Origin: Anaerolineae bacterium
GTDB taxonomy: Bacteria > Chloroflexota > Anaerolineae > B4-G1
Length of the DNA: 7,357 bases
Assembly: GCA_030612185.1 (NCBI GenBank)
Contig: JAUWOI010000211.1
Coordinates: forward strand, 1 to 7,357
Direction: 5' to 3'
Positions within the stretch are counted from its first letter, which is position 1. Each line of letters opens with the position of its first letter. This document shows, piece after piece, positions 1 to 5,956 of this stretch. The notes under the pieces were generated by a model. That model saw nothing but the letters and a program-made list of their open reading frames with translations. It was not told where the DNA came from and made no database searches. A program made the position numbers and the translations under genes.

Positions 1-2624
1 GCAACCATGCCTATGTGGCCGACAGTGGCTCAGGGTTGCGTATCGTTGATGTTTCAGACCCTCACAATCCCCAAGATTTGGCCTCATATGAGACTCCAGA
101 TGATTGTTGGAGCGTATCTGTGCAGGATACCTATGCCTACCTGACTACTCAGGAAACTGGCATCCGGGTGTTGGACGTAGCCAATCCCGCCACACCGCAG
201 GAGGTTGGGGCTTTCGACACACCGGGGTCGGCGCACGGCATCTTCGCTCATGGTGACTACGTGTATGTCGGAGACTGGTGGGCTGGCCTACGGGTCGTTG
301 GGGCGTCCCAGCCCGCCAGCCTTTCTGAAGTCGGCTTCCAGGACACGCCTGGATCTGCAGAAGGCATCTTTGTAGCAGGGAACCATGCTTATGTGGCAGA
401 CAGTGGCGATGGCCTCCGTGTTGTTGACGTTTCGGATCCCACAAATCCGCGCGAACTAGCATCCTACGACACGGCCGGAGGGGCTCGACTTGTGCAGGTG
501 GCCGGGGACTACATCTATGTGGCAGATAGGGATGGTGGACTCTATCTCCTCAGGTATCAATGGTTGCCACCCATGTACTACAATACCTCCACCTTGGGCG
601 CACAGGCTCTTCCAGGACAGTTCAATCACCCGCATAGCGCCGCAGTGGATGCATCAGGCGACGTCTACGTGACAGACGTGGACAATCACCGCATCCAAAA
701 GTTTGATGCTGATGGGAACTTCATCAGAGCGTGGGGAGGCCTGGGAGGGGGCGAGGGTCAGTTCAATCGTCCTTATGGCATCGCCGTGGATCCAGTTGGC
801 AACGTCTATGTGGCGGATACCGGGAATCATCGTATCCAGAAGTTCACCAGCGATGGCCGATTCCTGACCAAGTGGGGCGGATTGGGAGGGGGCGACGGCC
901 AACTCAACTGGCCTGAGGACGTGTTCGTGGACTCCGGTGGTCTTGTGTACGTCGCGGATACGAATAATCATCGAGTGCAAGTCTTTGCCAGTGACGGGCT
1001 GTTCGTCAGCAAGTGGGGCGAATACGGGCATGGTGACAGCCAGTTTGACCGTGTGGAAGCCGTAGCCAAGGACAGCAGCGATAGCATCTATGTGGTTGAC
1101 ACCAATAACCATCGCGTGCAGAAGTTCACCGGGGATGGGCAGTTCATCACCAAGTGGGGCACCCAGGGCAGTGACCATGGGCAATTCCGGTGGCCTGGAG
1201 CCATCGATGTAGACGCTGCTGGCAACGTCCATGTTGCCGATACTGACAATTGGCGTGTTCAGAAATTCACAAGTGACGGCACCTTCATTATGGAATGGGA
1301 TACCGCCGACGTATGGCCAGAAGGACTTGTTGTCACGCAGGACGGATATGTGTACGTGACAGGCACTACTGGTCATAGAGTTCGGAAGTTCACCACCAGT
1401 GGAACTCCCCTCACCAGCTGGGGAGAGTGGGGGGCACAACTTGGTCAGTTTGGTTGGCCCAGTGCCCTGGCTGTGGACAGCGCTGACAATCTATACGTGG
1501 CTGACACGTGGAACCATCGAGTTCAAAAGTTTGACGGAACTGGTGCTTTTCTGAGGAGTTGGGGCAACCTTGGAGGCGGAGACGGCCAGTTTGCGTCACC
1601 GGAAGGAATAGCCATAGGTGCCGATGATATGGTTTACGTGAGTGACAGCGGGAACCGCCGCATCCAGAAGTTCAGCAGCAGCGGAGGCTTCGTCGGTCAG
1701 TGGGGTGCCGAAGGGAGTGACCATGGGCAGTTCCGATGGTTCGAGGAACTGGCGCTTGATGCAAGTGACCACGTGTATGTAGCCGATTCCGAAAACCGCA
1801 GGGTTCAGCAATTTGCCAGCGACGGGACCTTTGTGCGACAATGGGGGGAGCAAGGGACTGCCAGCGGGCAATTCGAGTGGCCCCGTGGTATTGCCACAGC
1901 CCCTGGCGGGGGCGTGTACGTCGCTGATACAAGCAATCACCGGATTCAGCAATTCACGGACGACGGGGGCTTTGTCGCGCAATGGGGTGGCGGAGGAAAC
2001 CGCAGGGGCCAGTTCAGTTCTCCAGAGGCGATCGCGACCGACGGTGACGGCAATATCTACGTGGCTGATGGTAACAACCACCGAATCCAGAAGTTTACAG
2101 ATGACTGGGCTTTTCTGGGCGCATGGGGCACTTATGGTGCACGACACGACCAGTTTGACTTCCCTGAGGGCATAGCAGTCGGCAGCGGTGGCGATGTCTA
2201 TGTGGCAGATGCTGCACTTCACCGCATCCTGAAGCTTAGCCCGGTGCCTGTCAAAGCCTGGTTCGGCCAATACTTCAACGATCGCTCCCTGGCAGGCGGC
2301 CCGGCCTTGATACGAGAAGACGCGGAGATAGACTTCGACTGGGGAGTTGGTTCGCCCGGTCCCGGCGTGGATGCCGATGACTTCTCAGTACGCTGGACCC
2401 GCAGCCTGTATTTCCAAGAAGGCACGTATCGTTTCGCGGCCACAACCGACGGCGGGGTGCGCCTGTGGGTGGGCGATCGGCTGCTCATTGACCAATGGCA
2501 GGACCAGGCCACCACCCACAGCGCGGACTTCTCACTGACGCAGGGCTATCACCAGGTGCGGTTGGAGTACTACGACGGCAGCGGCTCGGCAGCGGCGCAC
2601 CTGAGCTGGTCTGCTTTGCCGTAA
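1..2624 (+). CDS. Large LVIVD / NHL-repeat / PA14 protein, 3' part
   Basis: The reading frame is open from base 3 and its true start lies upstream. The GTG at 15 is an ordinary Val codon inside a repeat, not a start. Counting from that codon there are 869 residues before TAA. Residues 1-180 are LVIVD-type repeats (pattern YVADxxxGLRVVDVSDPxNP). Residues 201-741 are twelve NHL blades (pattern GQFxxPxGIAVDxxGNVYVADTxNHRIQKF). Residues 747-866 form a PA14 domain, with AWFGQYFNDRSLAGGP, DFSVRWTRSLYF, GVRLWVGDRLLIDQW and VRLEYYD visible. In known families LVIVD and NHL repeats fold as beta-propellers and PA14 is a beta-barrel often tied to carbohydrate binding. A secreted or surface-attached binding or scaffold protein is therefore inferred. 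No catalytic motif, membrane anchor or sorting signal is seen in this part, and a signal peptide could only lie outside the window. The gene ends 99 bp before a strong hairpin. Confidence 0.93.
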   Translation, partial: NHAYVADSGSGLRIVDVSDPHNPQDLASYETPDDCWSVSVQDTYAYLTTQETGIRVLDVANPATPQEVGAFDTPGSAHGIFAHGDYVYVGDWWAGLRVVGASQPASLSEVGFQDTPGSAEGIFVAGNHAYVADSGDGLRVVDVSDPTNPRELASYDTAGGARLVQVAGDYIYVADRDGGLYLLRYQWLPPMYYNTSTLGAQALPGQFNHPHSAAVDASGDVYVTDVDNHRIQKFDADGNFIRAWGGLGGGEGQFNRPYGIAVDPVGNVYVADTGNHRIQKFTSDGRFLTKWGGLGGGDGQLNWPEDVFVDSGGLVYVADTNNHRVQVFASDGLFVSKWGEYGHGDSQFDRVEAVAKDSSDSIYVVDTNNHRVQKFTGDGQFITKWGTQGSDHGQFRWPGAIDVDAAGNVHVADTDNWRVQKFTSDGTFIMEWDTADVWPEGLVVTQDGYVYVTGTTGHRVRKFTTSGTPLTSWGEWGAQLGQFGWPSALAVDSADNLYVADTWNHRVQKFDGTGAFLRSWGNLGGGDGQFASPEGIAIGADDMVYVSDSGNRRIQKFSSSGGFVGQWGAEGSDHGQFRWFEELALDASDHVYVADSENRRVQQFASDGTFVRQWGEQGTASGQFEWPRGIATAPGGGVYVADTSNHRIQQFTDDGGFVAQWGGGGNRRGQFSSPEAIATDGDGNIYVADGNNHRIQKFTDDWAFLGAWGTYGARHDQFDFPEGIAVGSGGDVYVADAALHRILKLSPVPVKAWFGQYFNDRSLAGGPALIREDAEIDFDWGVGSPGPGVDADDFSVRWTRSLYFQEGTYRFAATTDGGVRLWVGDRLLIDQWQDQATTHSADFSLTQGYHQVRLEYYDGSGSAAAHLSWSALP
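3..560 (+). repeat. LVIVD tandem repeats, 126-bp period
   Basis: About four and a half copies of a 42-residue unit start with the patterns HAYVADSGSGLRIVDVSDP, YAYLTTQETGIRVLDVANP, YVYVGDWWAGLRVVGASQP, HAYVADSGDGLRVVDVSDP and YIYVADRDGGLYLL. The first visible copy and the fourth are closest to each other, also at DNA level (AACCATGC followed by TATGTGGC at 3 and again at 381, exactly three periods apart). The array begins before the window. Confidence 0.85.
615..2237 (+). repeat. Twelve NHL-repeat blades, 141-bp period
   Basis: Units begin at 615, 756, 897, 1038, 1179, about 1314, 1443, 1584, 1725, 1866, 2007 and 2148. All unit-to-unit steps are exactly 141 bp (47 codons) except the pair starting at 1179, which spans 264 bp instead of 282 because the GQF-type linker between blades 5 and 6 is missing six codons. 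Conserved residues are GQF at the start, YVAD in the middle, NHR(I/V)QKF, then a WG strand with a Gly-rich turn. Twelve blades fit two six-bladed propellers, the usual blade number for NHL domains. Confidence 0.88.
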
Positions 2625-2722
2625 CCGGCCCGGATATCTTCTACGGCAGTTGCCACTATCTGTGGTACATAGAGGCCCCATAACCGTCAGTTCAACTTGC
2701 TCCTAACTTGCTGATGGGTAAA

Positions 2723-2760
2723 GAGGGGCTGGTCAATGCAAGACCAGCCCCTCCTGATTT
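2723..2760 (+). terminator. Intrinsic terminator of the repeat-protein gene
   Basis: A perfect 12-bp stem, GAGGGGCTGGTC (2723-2734) pairing with GACCAGCCCCTC (2742-2753), encloses the 7-base loop AATGCAA. It lies 99 bp past the stop codon of the repeat-protein gene. The trailing sequence CTGATTT has only a weak T run, so termination may be partial or helped by other factors. On the opposite strand the stem is followed by TTTACCC, so it could also stop minus-strand transcripts. Confidence 0.75.
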
Positions 2761-2821
2761 CTCAAGGAACGACGGGGAGGCGAAACAGATCTGCCTATCT
2801 CAACAGATGCCCCTCATCTGG

Positions 2822-2965
2822 TCACTTGACCTCCCTCAGCAATCGGCAGATCTCGCGAGCGGTAGCGACGGGGAGGCCGGACAGGTCGATATTGACCCGA
2901 TTCCTGGCGACCTCGACGCGCCCGTATACGTAGTGGCCGTCTCCGCTGGCACCGCCCTCGGGCAC
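2822..2965 (-). CDS. Doubtful small ORF or gene remnant (47 codons)
   Basis: Read on the minus strand, this frame gives a protein-like sequence containing GDGHYVYGRVEVARNRVNID and LSGLPVATAREICRLLREVK before TGA. By eye it has balanced composition and mostly G or C at third codon positions, as expected for coding sequence here. Protein-like residues (VFRLSVLVPEGG) continue upstream to about 2986. No start codon with a ribosome binding site is visible: the GTG at 2965 is the nearest candidate and lacks one. The frame stays open into the opposite-strand deacylase gene, where it is surely a shadow. It is either a small gene with an unusual start or the 3' end of a decayed gene. I do not recognise the family. 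Confidence 0.3.
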   Translation of the reverse strand: MPEGGASGDGHYVYGRVEVARNRVNIDLSGLPVATAREICRLLREVK

Positions 2966-3020
2966 GAGGACTGAGAGCCTGAAAACATCCAGCCTGCGAC
3001 AGGTTGAGTAATAACTCCAC

Positions 3021-3029
3021 GAGGAGGTG
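3021..3029 (+). promoter_or_regulatory. Ribosome binding site of the deacylase gene
   Basis: GAGGAGGTG is a near-perfect anti-16S match placed five to seven bases before the ATG at 3035. It fixes that ATG as the start. Confidence 0.85.
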
Positions 3030-3034
3030 CGACG

Positions 3035-4672
3035 ATGAACTTTGACCTGATCATCACCAACGGCACGGTGATTGACGGCACCGGCCGGCCCCGCTTCCGA
3101 GCCGACCTGGGCATCCGCGATGGCAGAATTGCCGCTATGGCCGCGGGCGAGCACCTGACCGGCGAGCAGACCCTCAACGCCAATGGCCTGGTCGTGGCCC
3201 CAGGCTTCATTGACGTCCATTCTCATTCCGACTGGATTCTCCCTCTCCCCGACCACGACCAGATTCTGGCCCCTCTCCTCCTGCAGGGCATCACCACGCT
3301 GGTCACAGGCAACTGTGGCTTCTCCCCCGCCCCGCTCACGGAGGCGTCCATGCCCCTGGGGGAAGGATTCTCAGAGGAGATGCGGGAGCGAGCCTCTTCC
3401 TACCGCTGGCGCTCCATGGCCGAGTTTCTGGATATCCTCGAGGACGATGGGCTGATATTCAACGCTGCCTTCCTGGTGGGCCACGGCACGCTGCGCTACG
3501 CGGTGCTGGGTGACCGCGCCGACGGTCCTACCCCCCCTACTCTAGAGCAGATGGAGACCCTCTGCCACCTGACCCGCCAGGCCCTGCGGGAGGGGGCCTT
3601 TGGCCTGTCGGCGGGGCTGGCCTACACCCCGGGGGTCTTTGCCCGCAACGAGGAACTCCTCCCCCTGCTGCGGGTGGTCGCCGAAGAAGGCGGCATCTTC
3701 ACAGTCCACGGGCGGGCCTACACCTGGGTCTCTCCCTTCTACAGACCGATGATCGTGGGCACGCCCCACAACGTCCGTTCCACCAGAGAACTGCTGGACC
3801 TGGCCCGGCAGGCGGAGGTGCGGCTGCAACTATCGCACCTGATCTTCGTCGGTCGCCGCACCTGGCGCACCTATCGCACCGTCCTGCGGGATGTCGAGCG
3901 GGCTGCCGCCGACGGGTTGGACGTCGCCTTTGATGCTTTCCCCTATACCGTGGGCAACTCTACCGTCAAGGTTGTCTTTCCCGACTGGTTCCTCGACGGT
4001 TTCGCAGAGCAGATCAACGACGCTCGTGCCCTGCGGCGGCTCAAGAGAGAGATCAACCTCCTGCGATGGACGCTGGGGCTCGACTTCCGGGACATCATCC
4101 TGTTGTGGGGCTGCGCGCCGGAACTGGCCGAACTGGAGGGGTTGGACTTCGCCGCCATCGCCCGCCGTCTGGGCAAGCCGGAGTTCGAGGCCTACATGCA
4201 CGTCGCCCGGGTGAGCGAGGGCCAGGCCCGTATCCTGTTGGGCACGTACTCCGGCGATGGTGAGCAAGAGGAGCCGTTGCAGGCAGCGTTATCCCATCCC
4301 CTGTGTGCTTTCATGACCGATACTCTGCTCACCCGGCGGGGCCAGCACAACCCGGCCTCCTTCGGCGCCTTTCCCCGCGTGCTGGGACGCTACAGCCGCG
4401 ACCTGGGGCTATTTCCGCTGGAGGAGGCGGTGCGCCGGATGACCTCGTTCCCGGCAGAACGGATCGGCCTGACGGACGTGGGCCGCATCGCCGAGGGGGA
4501 ATGGGCTGACCTGGTGCTCTTCGACCCGGCGACGGTGGCCGACAACACCACCCCCGATCGGCCCGATACTCCGCCAACGGGCATCCGGGCGGTGTTGATC
4601 TCGGGGCAGGTCATCGCCCAGGATGGGCAGATCGTAAGTCGGGAGCGTCGGGGCCGGGTACTGCGGAGGTAA
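3035..4672 (+). CDS. Amidohydrolase, N-acyl-D-amino-acid deacylase family
   Basis: The complete 545-residue protein belongs to the metal-dependent amidohydrolases of the D-aminoacylase / N-acyl-D-glutamate and -aspartate deacylase type, which cleave the acyl group from N-acyl-D-amino acids in the cytoplasm. The N-terminus (LIITNGTVIDGTGRP, then VVAPGFIDVHSHSD) and the C-terminus (GRIAEGEWADLVLFDPATV, then VLISGQVI) form the usual beta-sandwich around the TIM barrel. Likely metal and catalytic residues, placed by analogy with the Alcaligenes enzyme, are H62 and H64 (HSHSD), C94 (GNCGF), H225 (FTVHGRAY), H268 (LQLSHL) and D429 (MTDT). Other family marks are GHGTLRYAVLG at 150-160, AGLAYTPG at 193-200, DAFPYTVGNST at 300-310 and FGAFPRVLGRYSRDLGL at 443-459. 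The usual SDG around the catalytic Asp is replaced by TDT, so substrate preference may differ. The gene stands alone in its direction; the next gene converges on it after 34 bp. The substrate cannot be read from the sequence. Confidence 0.9.
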   Translation: MNFDLIITNGTVIDGTGRPRFRADLGIRDGRIAAMAAGEHLTGEQTLNANGLVVAPGFIDVHSHSDWILPLPDHDQILAPLLLQGITTLVTGNCGFSPAPLTEASMPLGEGFSEEMRERASSYRWRSMAEFLDILEDDGLIFNAAFLVGHGTLRYAVLGDRADGPTPPTLEQMETLCHLTRQALREGAFGLSAGLAYTPGVFARNEELLPLLRVVAEEGGIFTVHGRAYTWVSPFYRPMIVGTPHNVRSTRELLDLARQAEVRLQLSHLIFVGRRTWRTYRTVLRDVERAAADGLDVAFDAFPYTVGNSTVKVVFPDWFLDGFAEQINDARALRRLKREINLLRWTLGLDFRDIILLWGCAPELAELEGLDFAAIARRLGKPEFEAYMHVARVSEGQARILLGTYSGDGEQEEPLQAALSHPLCAFMTDTLLTRRGQHNPASFGAFPRVLGRYSRDLGLFPLEEAVRRMTSFPAERIGLTDVGRIAEGEWADLVLFDPATVADNTTPDRPDTPPTGIRAVLISGQVIAQDGQIVSRERRGRVLRR

Positions 4673-4706
4673 AAAGGACAAACTTCACGAACATACCCCT
4701 GTCACT

Positions 4707-5087
4707 TCAAGCCCAATTCGTGCCCGCACGTTTGGACATTTCCCGATAGAGAAACCAAACCCCTTTGCGGTCCCCTGCCTTCTTTGGCGACCGGTCATAG
4801 TACAAATCGAAGACTTGATCGCTGTCGGTGCGCACCCGGTAGTAGTCCCGCCCAACGCCCCACGAACCGCGACGCGAGGCAGCGGCTATATGTTCGGGAC
4901 GCATATTACGCGCCATACGACCCCGGCGGCTATAGTCATGCCACTCATTCAGTGTCTCAATGACCCGGTATGTCTCTCCGCGCCAGACAAACTGGTCGGG
5001 ACAACCTGTTTTTTTCTCCAGCATCGGTGGCTGATCGAACTGGACCTGTATAGGTTCACCGATGAACCTAAGTGGTTTGACGTCCAT
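4707..5087 (-). CDS. DUF6504 family protein
   Basis: This complete 126-residue protein has no signal peptide or membrane segment. The conserved core matches what I recall of DUF6504: FIGEPIQVQFDQPP at 8-21, PDQFVWRGETYRVIETLNEW at 30-49, RRGRMARNMRPEH at 54-66, RRGSWGVGRDYYRVRTDSD at 72-90, FDLYYDR at 93-99 and WFLYREMS at 111-118. It is rich in aromatic and basic residues. In some actinobacterial Y-family polymerase-like proteins (ImuB) a similar domain occurs at the C-terminus, which hints at a nucleic-acid or DNA-damage role, but that link is recalled and the function is unknown. The ATG at 5087 is the only start: an in-frame TGA lies 14 codons upstream with no other start codon between. 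The ribosome binding site is weak. It lies 83 bp behind the AbiEi cluster on the same strand, so it may share that transcript. Confidence 0.8.
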   Translation of the reverse strand: MDVKPLRFIGEPIQVQFDQPPMLEKKTGCPDQFVWRGETYRVIETLNEWHDYSRRGRMARNMRPEHIAAASRRGSWGVGRDYYRVRTDSDQVFDLYYDRSPKKAGDRKGVWFLYREMSKRAGTNWA

Positions 5088-5170
5088 ATCTGGCTCGTTT
5101 TCGGCGCTCTCTGCAGCTCGGTCGCATCACCACTACCACCACAAGGTTCACTGTCCTTTCAACTGTCTGA

Positions 5171-5269
5171 CTACAGCCAAGGGCCGCCGGGCAACCAGTG
5201 CCGGTCAAAGCGATGTCCTCCCGATAGTGCCTGGATCACGGGCTGGAGGAAAGCCACGTTTTTGATCAT
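5171..5269 (-). pseudogene. Remnant of AbiEii toxin gene (in-frame internal deletion)
   Basis: This is a 32-codon ORF whose ATG overlaps the antitoxin stop codon as ATGA (5266-5269), the coupling expected for an AbiEi-AbiEii pair. It begins MIKNVA, like the start of many AbiEii nucleotidyltransferase toxins. It continues directly with FLQPVIQALSGGHRF and ends HWLPGGPWL, which resembles the extreme C-terminus of that family (FL-PV--AL, then W-PGGPW). The catalytic body, normally some 250 residues or so, is absent. The two ends are joined in frame near 5250-5255. I infer a toxin gene collapsed by internal deletion. The other possibility is a true small peptide encoded with the antitoxin. No nucleotidyltransferase motif remains, so kinase-like or nucleotidyltransferase toxicity is not expected. 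Family resemblance of both ends is from memory. Confidence 0.55.
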
Positions 5270-5874
5270 AGCAGCGCCTCTATGTAGGGCTTGATCACAT
5301 TTTCGACCCGACAGATACGAGCGTAGTGCAGCAGTCTGCTGACGTCAAAGTCCCGGTGCTGGCGATACTGTTTGAGGGCCTCGAGGGCCACGTCCAGGCC
5401 GATCTTGCGGCGGTATTTGAACGCATCGGCCACGCTCTTCTCCAGGCTATAGATGCGGACAGGGACGTCGTCCACCTGATGTGTCTCAACCCCCTCACTC
5501 CAGGCAGGGCCTGAGAACCAAAAGATGCGCAGCGGGGGATAGTCCAGGCGAGGGCGCCCGGCCCCACGGGGCAGGGCGAGATCCACGGCGTGGGGAACCT
5601 GGGTGGTCAGTTCGTGAAAGGCCAGGGCAGATACCAGGCAGATCACGGCCTGGGGGATGTTGAGGGCGACGGTGACCAAGTCAGGGTTGGAGAGCGGGGG
5701 AAACTCGGCCAGGCGGTAGAGGCCCCGGCTGAGCCGTACCAACACGCCAGCATCGCGCATGGCGTAGAGGGTGCGCGGGTGGATGCCCAGACGCAGCGCC
5801 TCGGCAGTACGCAGGGTGCCGCCGTGTTGTCGAAACAGGGCAATCGCTTTTTGTTGGGTTTCGCGTGTTGTCAT
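5266..5874 (-). CDS. abiEi: AbiEi-family antitoxin / transcriptional regulator (type IV toxin-antitoxin)
   Basis: The complete 202-residue protein is of the AbiEi type. Residues about 8-58 form an N-terminal winged helix-turn-helix (TAEALRLGIHPRTLYAMRDA, then the wing GVLVRLSRGLYRL). Residues 65-130 are the central domain (PDLVTVALNIPQAVICLVSA, AFHELT, VDLALPRG). Residues 137-175 carry the family signature VPVRIYSLEKSVADAFKYRR, then KIGLDVALEALKQY. In studied systems AbiEi represses its own promoter by binding inverted repeats and counters the AbiEii toxin, giving phage abortive infection. Here a promoter and palindrome lie in the 82-bp gap upstream, while the toxin gene that should follow is reduced to a 32-codon stub. 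The ATG at 5874 is supported by the domain start, although its ribosome binding site (TAAAG) is weak. It may persist as an orphan regulator or as an anti-addiction factor against related systems. Confidence 0.88.
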   Translation of the reverse strand: MTTRETQQKAIALFRQHGGTLRTAEALRLGIHPRTLYAMRDAGVLVRLSRGLYRLAEFPPLSNPDLVTVALNIPQAVICLVSALAFHELTTQVPHAVDLALPRGAGRPRLDYPPLRIFWFSGPAWSEGVETHQVDDVPVRIYSLEKSVADAFKYRRKIGLDVALEALKQYRQHRDFDVSRLLHYARICRVENVIKPYIEALL

Positions 5875-5923
5875 CTTTATGGGATTGGATAGAAATACCT
5901 ACACTTTTACTTATATGTTGGTT

Positions 5924-5951
5924 ATTTTATCCACAAAGTCAGACCTGTCAA
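5924..5951 (-). promoter_or_regulatory. Predicted sigma-70 promoter of abiEi
   Basis: On the minus strand a perfect -35 box TTGACA (5946-5951) is followed by a 16-bp spacer and TAAAAT (5924-5929, five of six matches to consensus). Transcription would begin near 5917 and leave a leader of about 40 bases before the abiEi ATG. The -35 box lies only five bases past the hsdR stop codon. The cluster therefore has its own promoter and does not rely on read-through from hsdR. Confidence 0.7.
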
Positions 5952-5955
5952 GTCT
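5941..5955. promoter_or_regulatory. Candidate operator over the abiEi -35 box
   Basis: The 15-bp imperfect palindrome AGACCTGTCAAGTCT has outer arms AGAC/GTCT and inner pairs TG/CA, with mismatches only at the centre and one position on each side. It covers the -35 hexamer completely, so a protein bound here would block the promoter. Autorepression by AbiEi through inverted repeats is known in studied systems; that this particular site is used is inference. Confidence 0.4.
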
Positions 5956-5956
5956 T

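Larger units (their letters stand above)
2625..3034. other. 410-bp intergenic region before the deacylase gene
   Basis: The first 98 bases show no gene; they contain an 8-bp direct repeat AACTTGCT at 2694-2701 and 2705-2712. A strong hairpin lies at 2723-2753. The stretch from 2822 to about 2986 reads as protein-like sequence on the minus strand (separate entry). A ribosome binding site for the next gene lies at its right end. I found no convincing sigma-70 promoter for the deacylase; TTGACC hexamers occur but without a matching -10 box. Confidence 0.6.

Noticed and set aside
654..1439. Minus-strand ORF of 261 codons across the NHL repeats
   Set aside because: It is an antisense shadow: the 141-bp repeat keeps the same antisense frame open in every unit. 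Its sequence is low-quality and repeats with the same period. The plus strand is clearly coding.
1596..2270. Minus-strand ORF of 224 codons across the later NHL repeats
   Set aside because: Same cause as the other antisense ORF in this array; no recognisable domain and no start signal.
2694..2712. Direct repeat AACTTGCT spaced by 11 bp
   Set aside because: Eight bases repeated once is too little to call an operator or an insertion scar without conservation data.
2804..2820. Small hairpin CAGATG-5 bases-CATCTG after the minus-strand mini-ORF
   Set aside because: A 6-bp AT-mixed stem without a T tract is too weak to call a terminator.
3830..4267. Minus-strand ORF of 145 codons inside the deacylase gene
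   Set aside because: GC-rich antisense shadow of a gene whose metal-binding motifs fix the plus-strand frame.
4673..4706. Possible bidirectional terminator between the convergent deacylase and DUF6504 genes
   Set aside because: The 34-bp gap has no convincing stem-loop and no T tract on either strand.
5125..5142. CAC/CAT-rich run reading as HHHYHH on the plus strand, resembling a histidine tag
   Set aside because: It lies in the gap between the toxin stub and DUF6504, in a frame with no gene. It is a short triplet-like run, not vector sequence or a coding feature.
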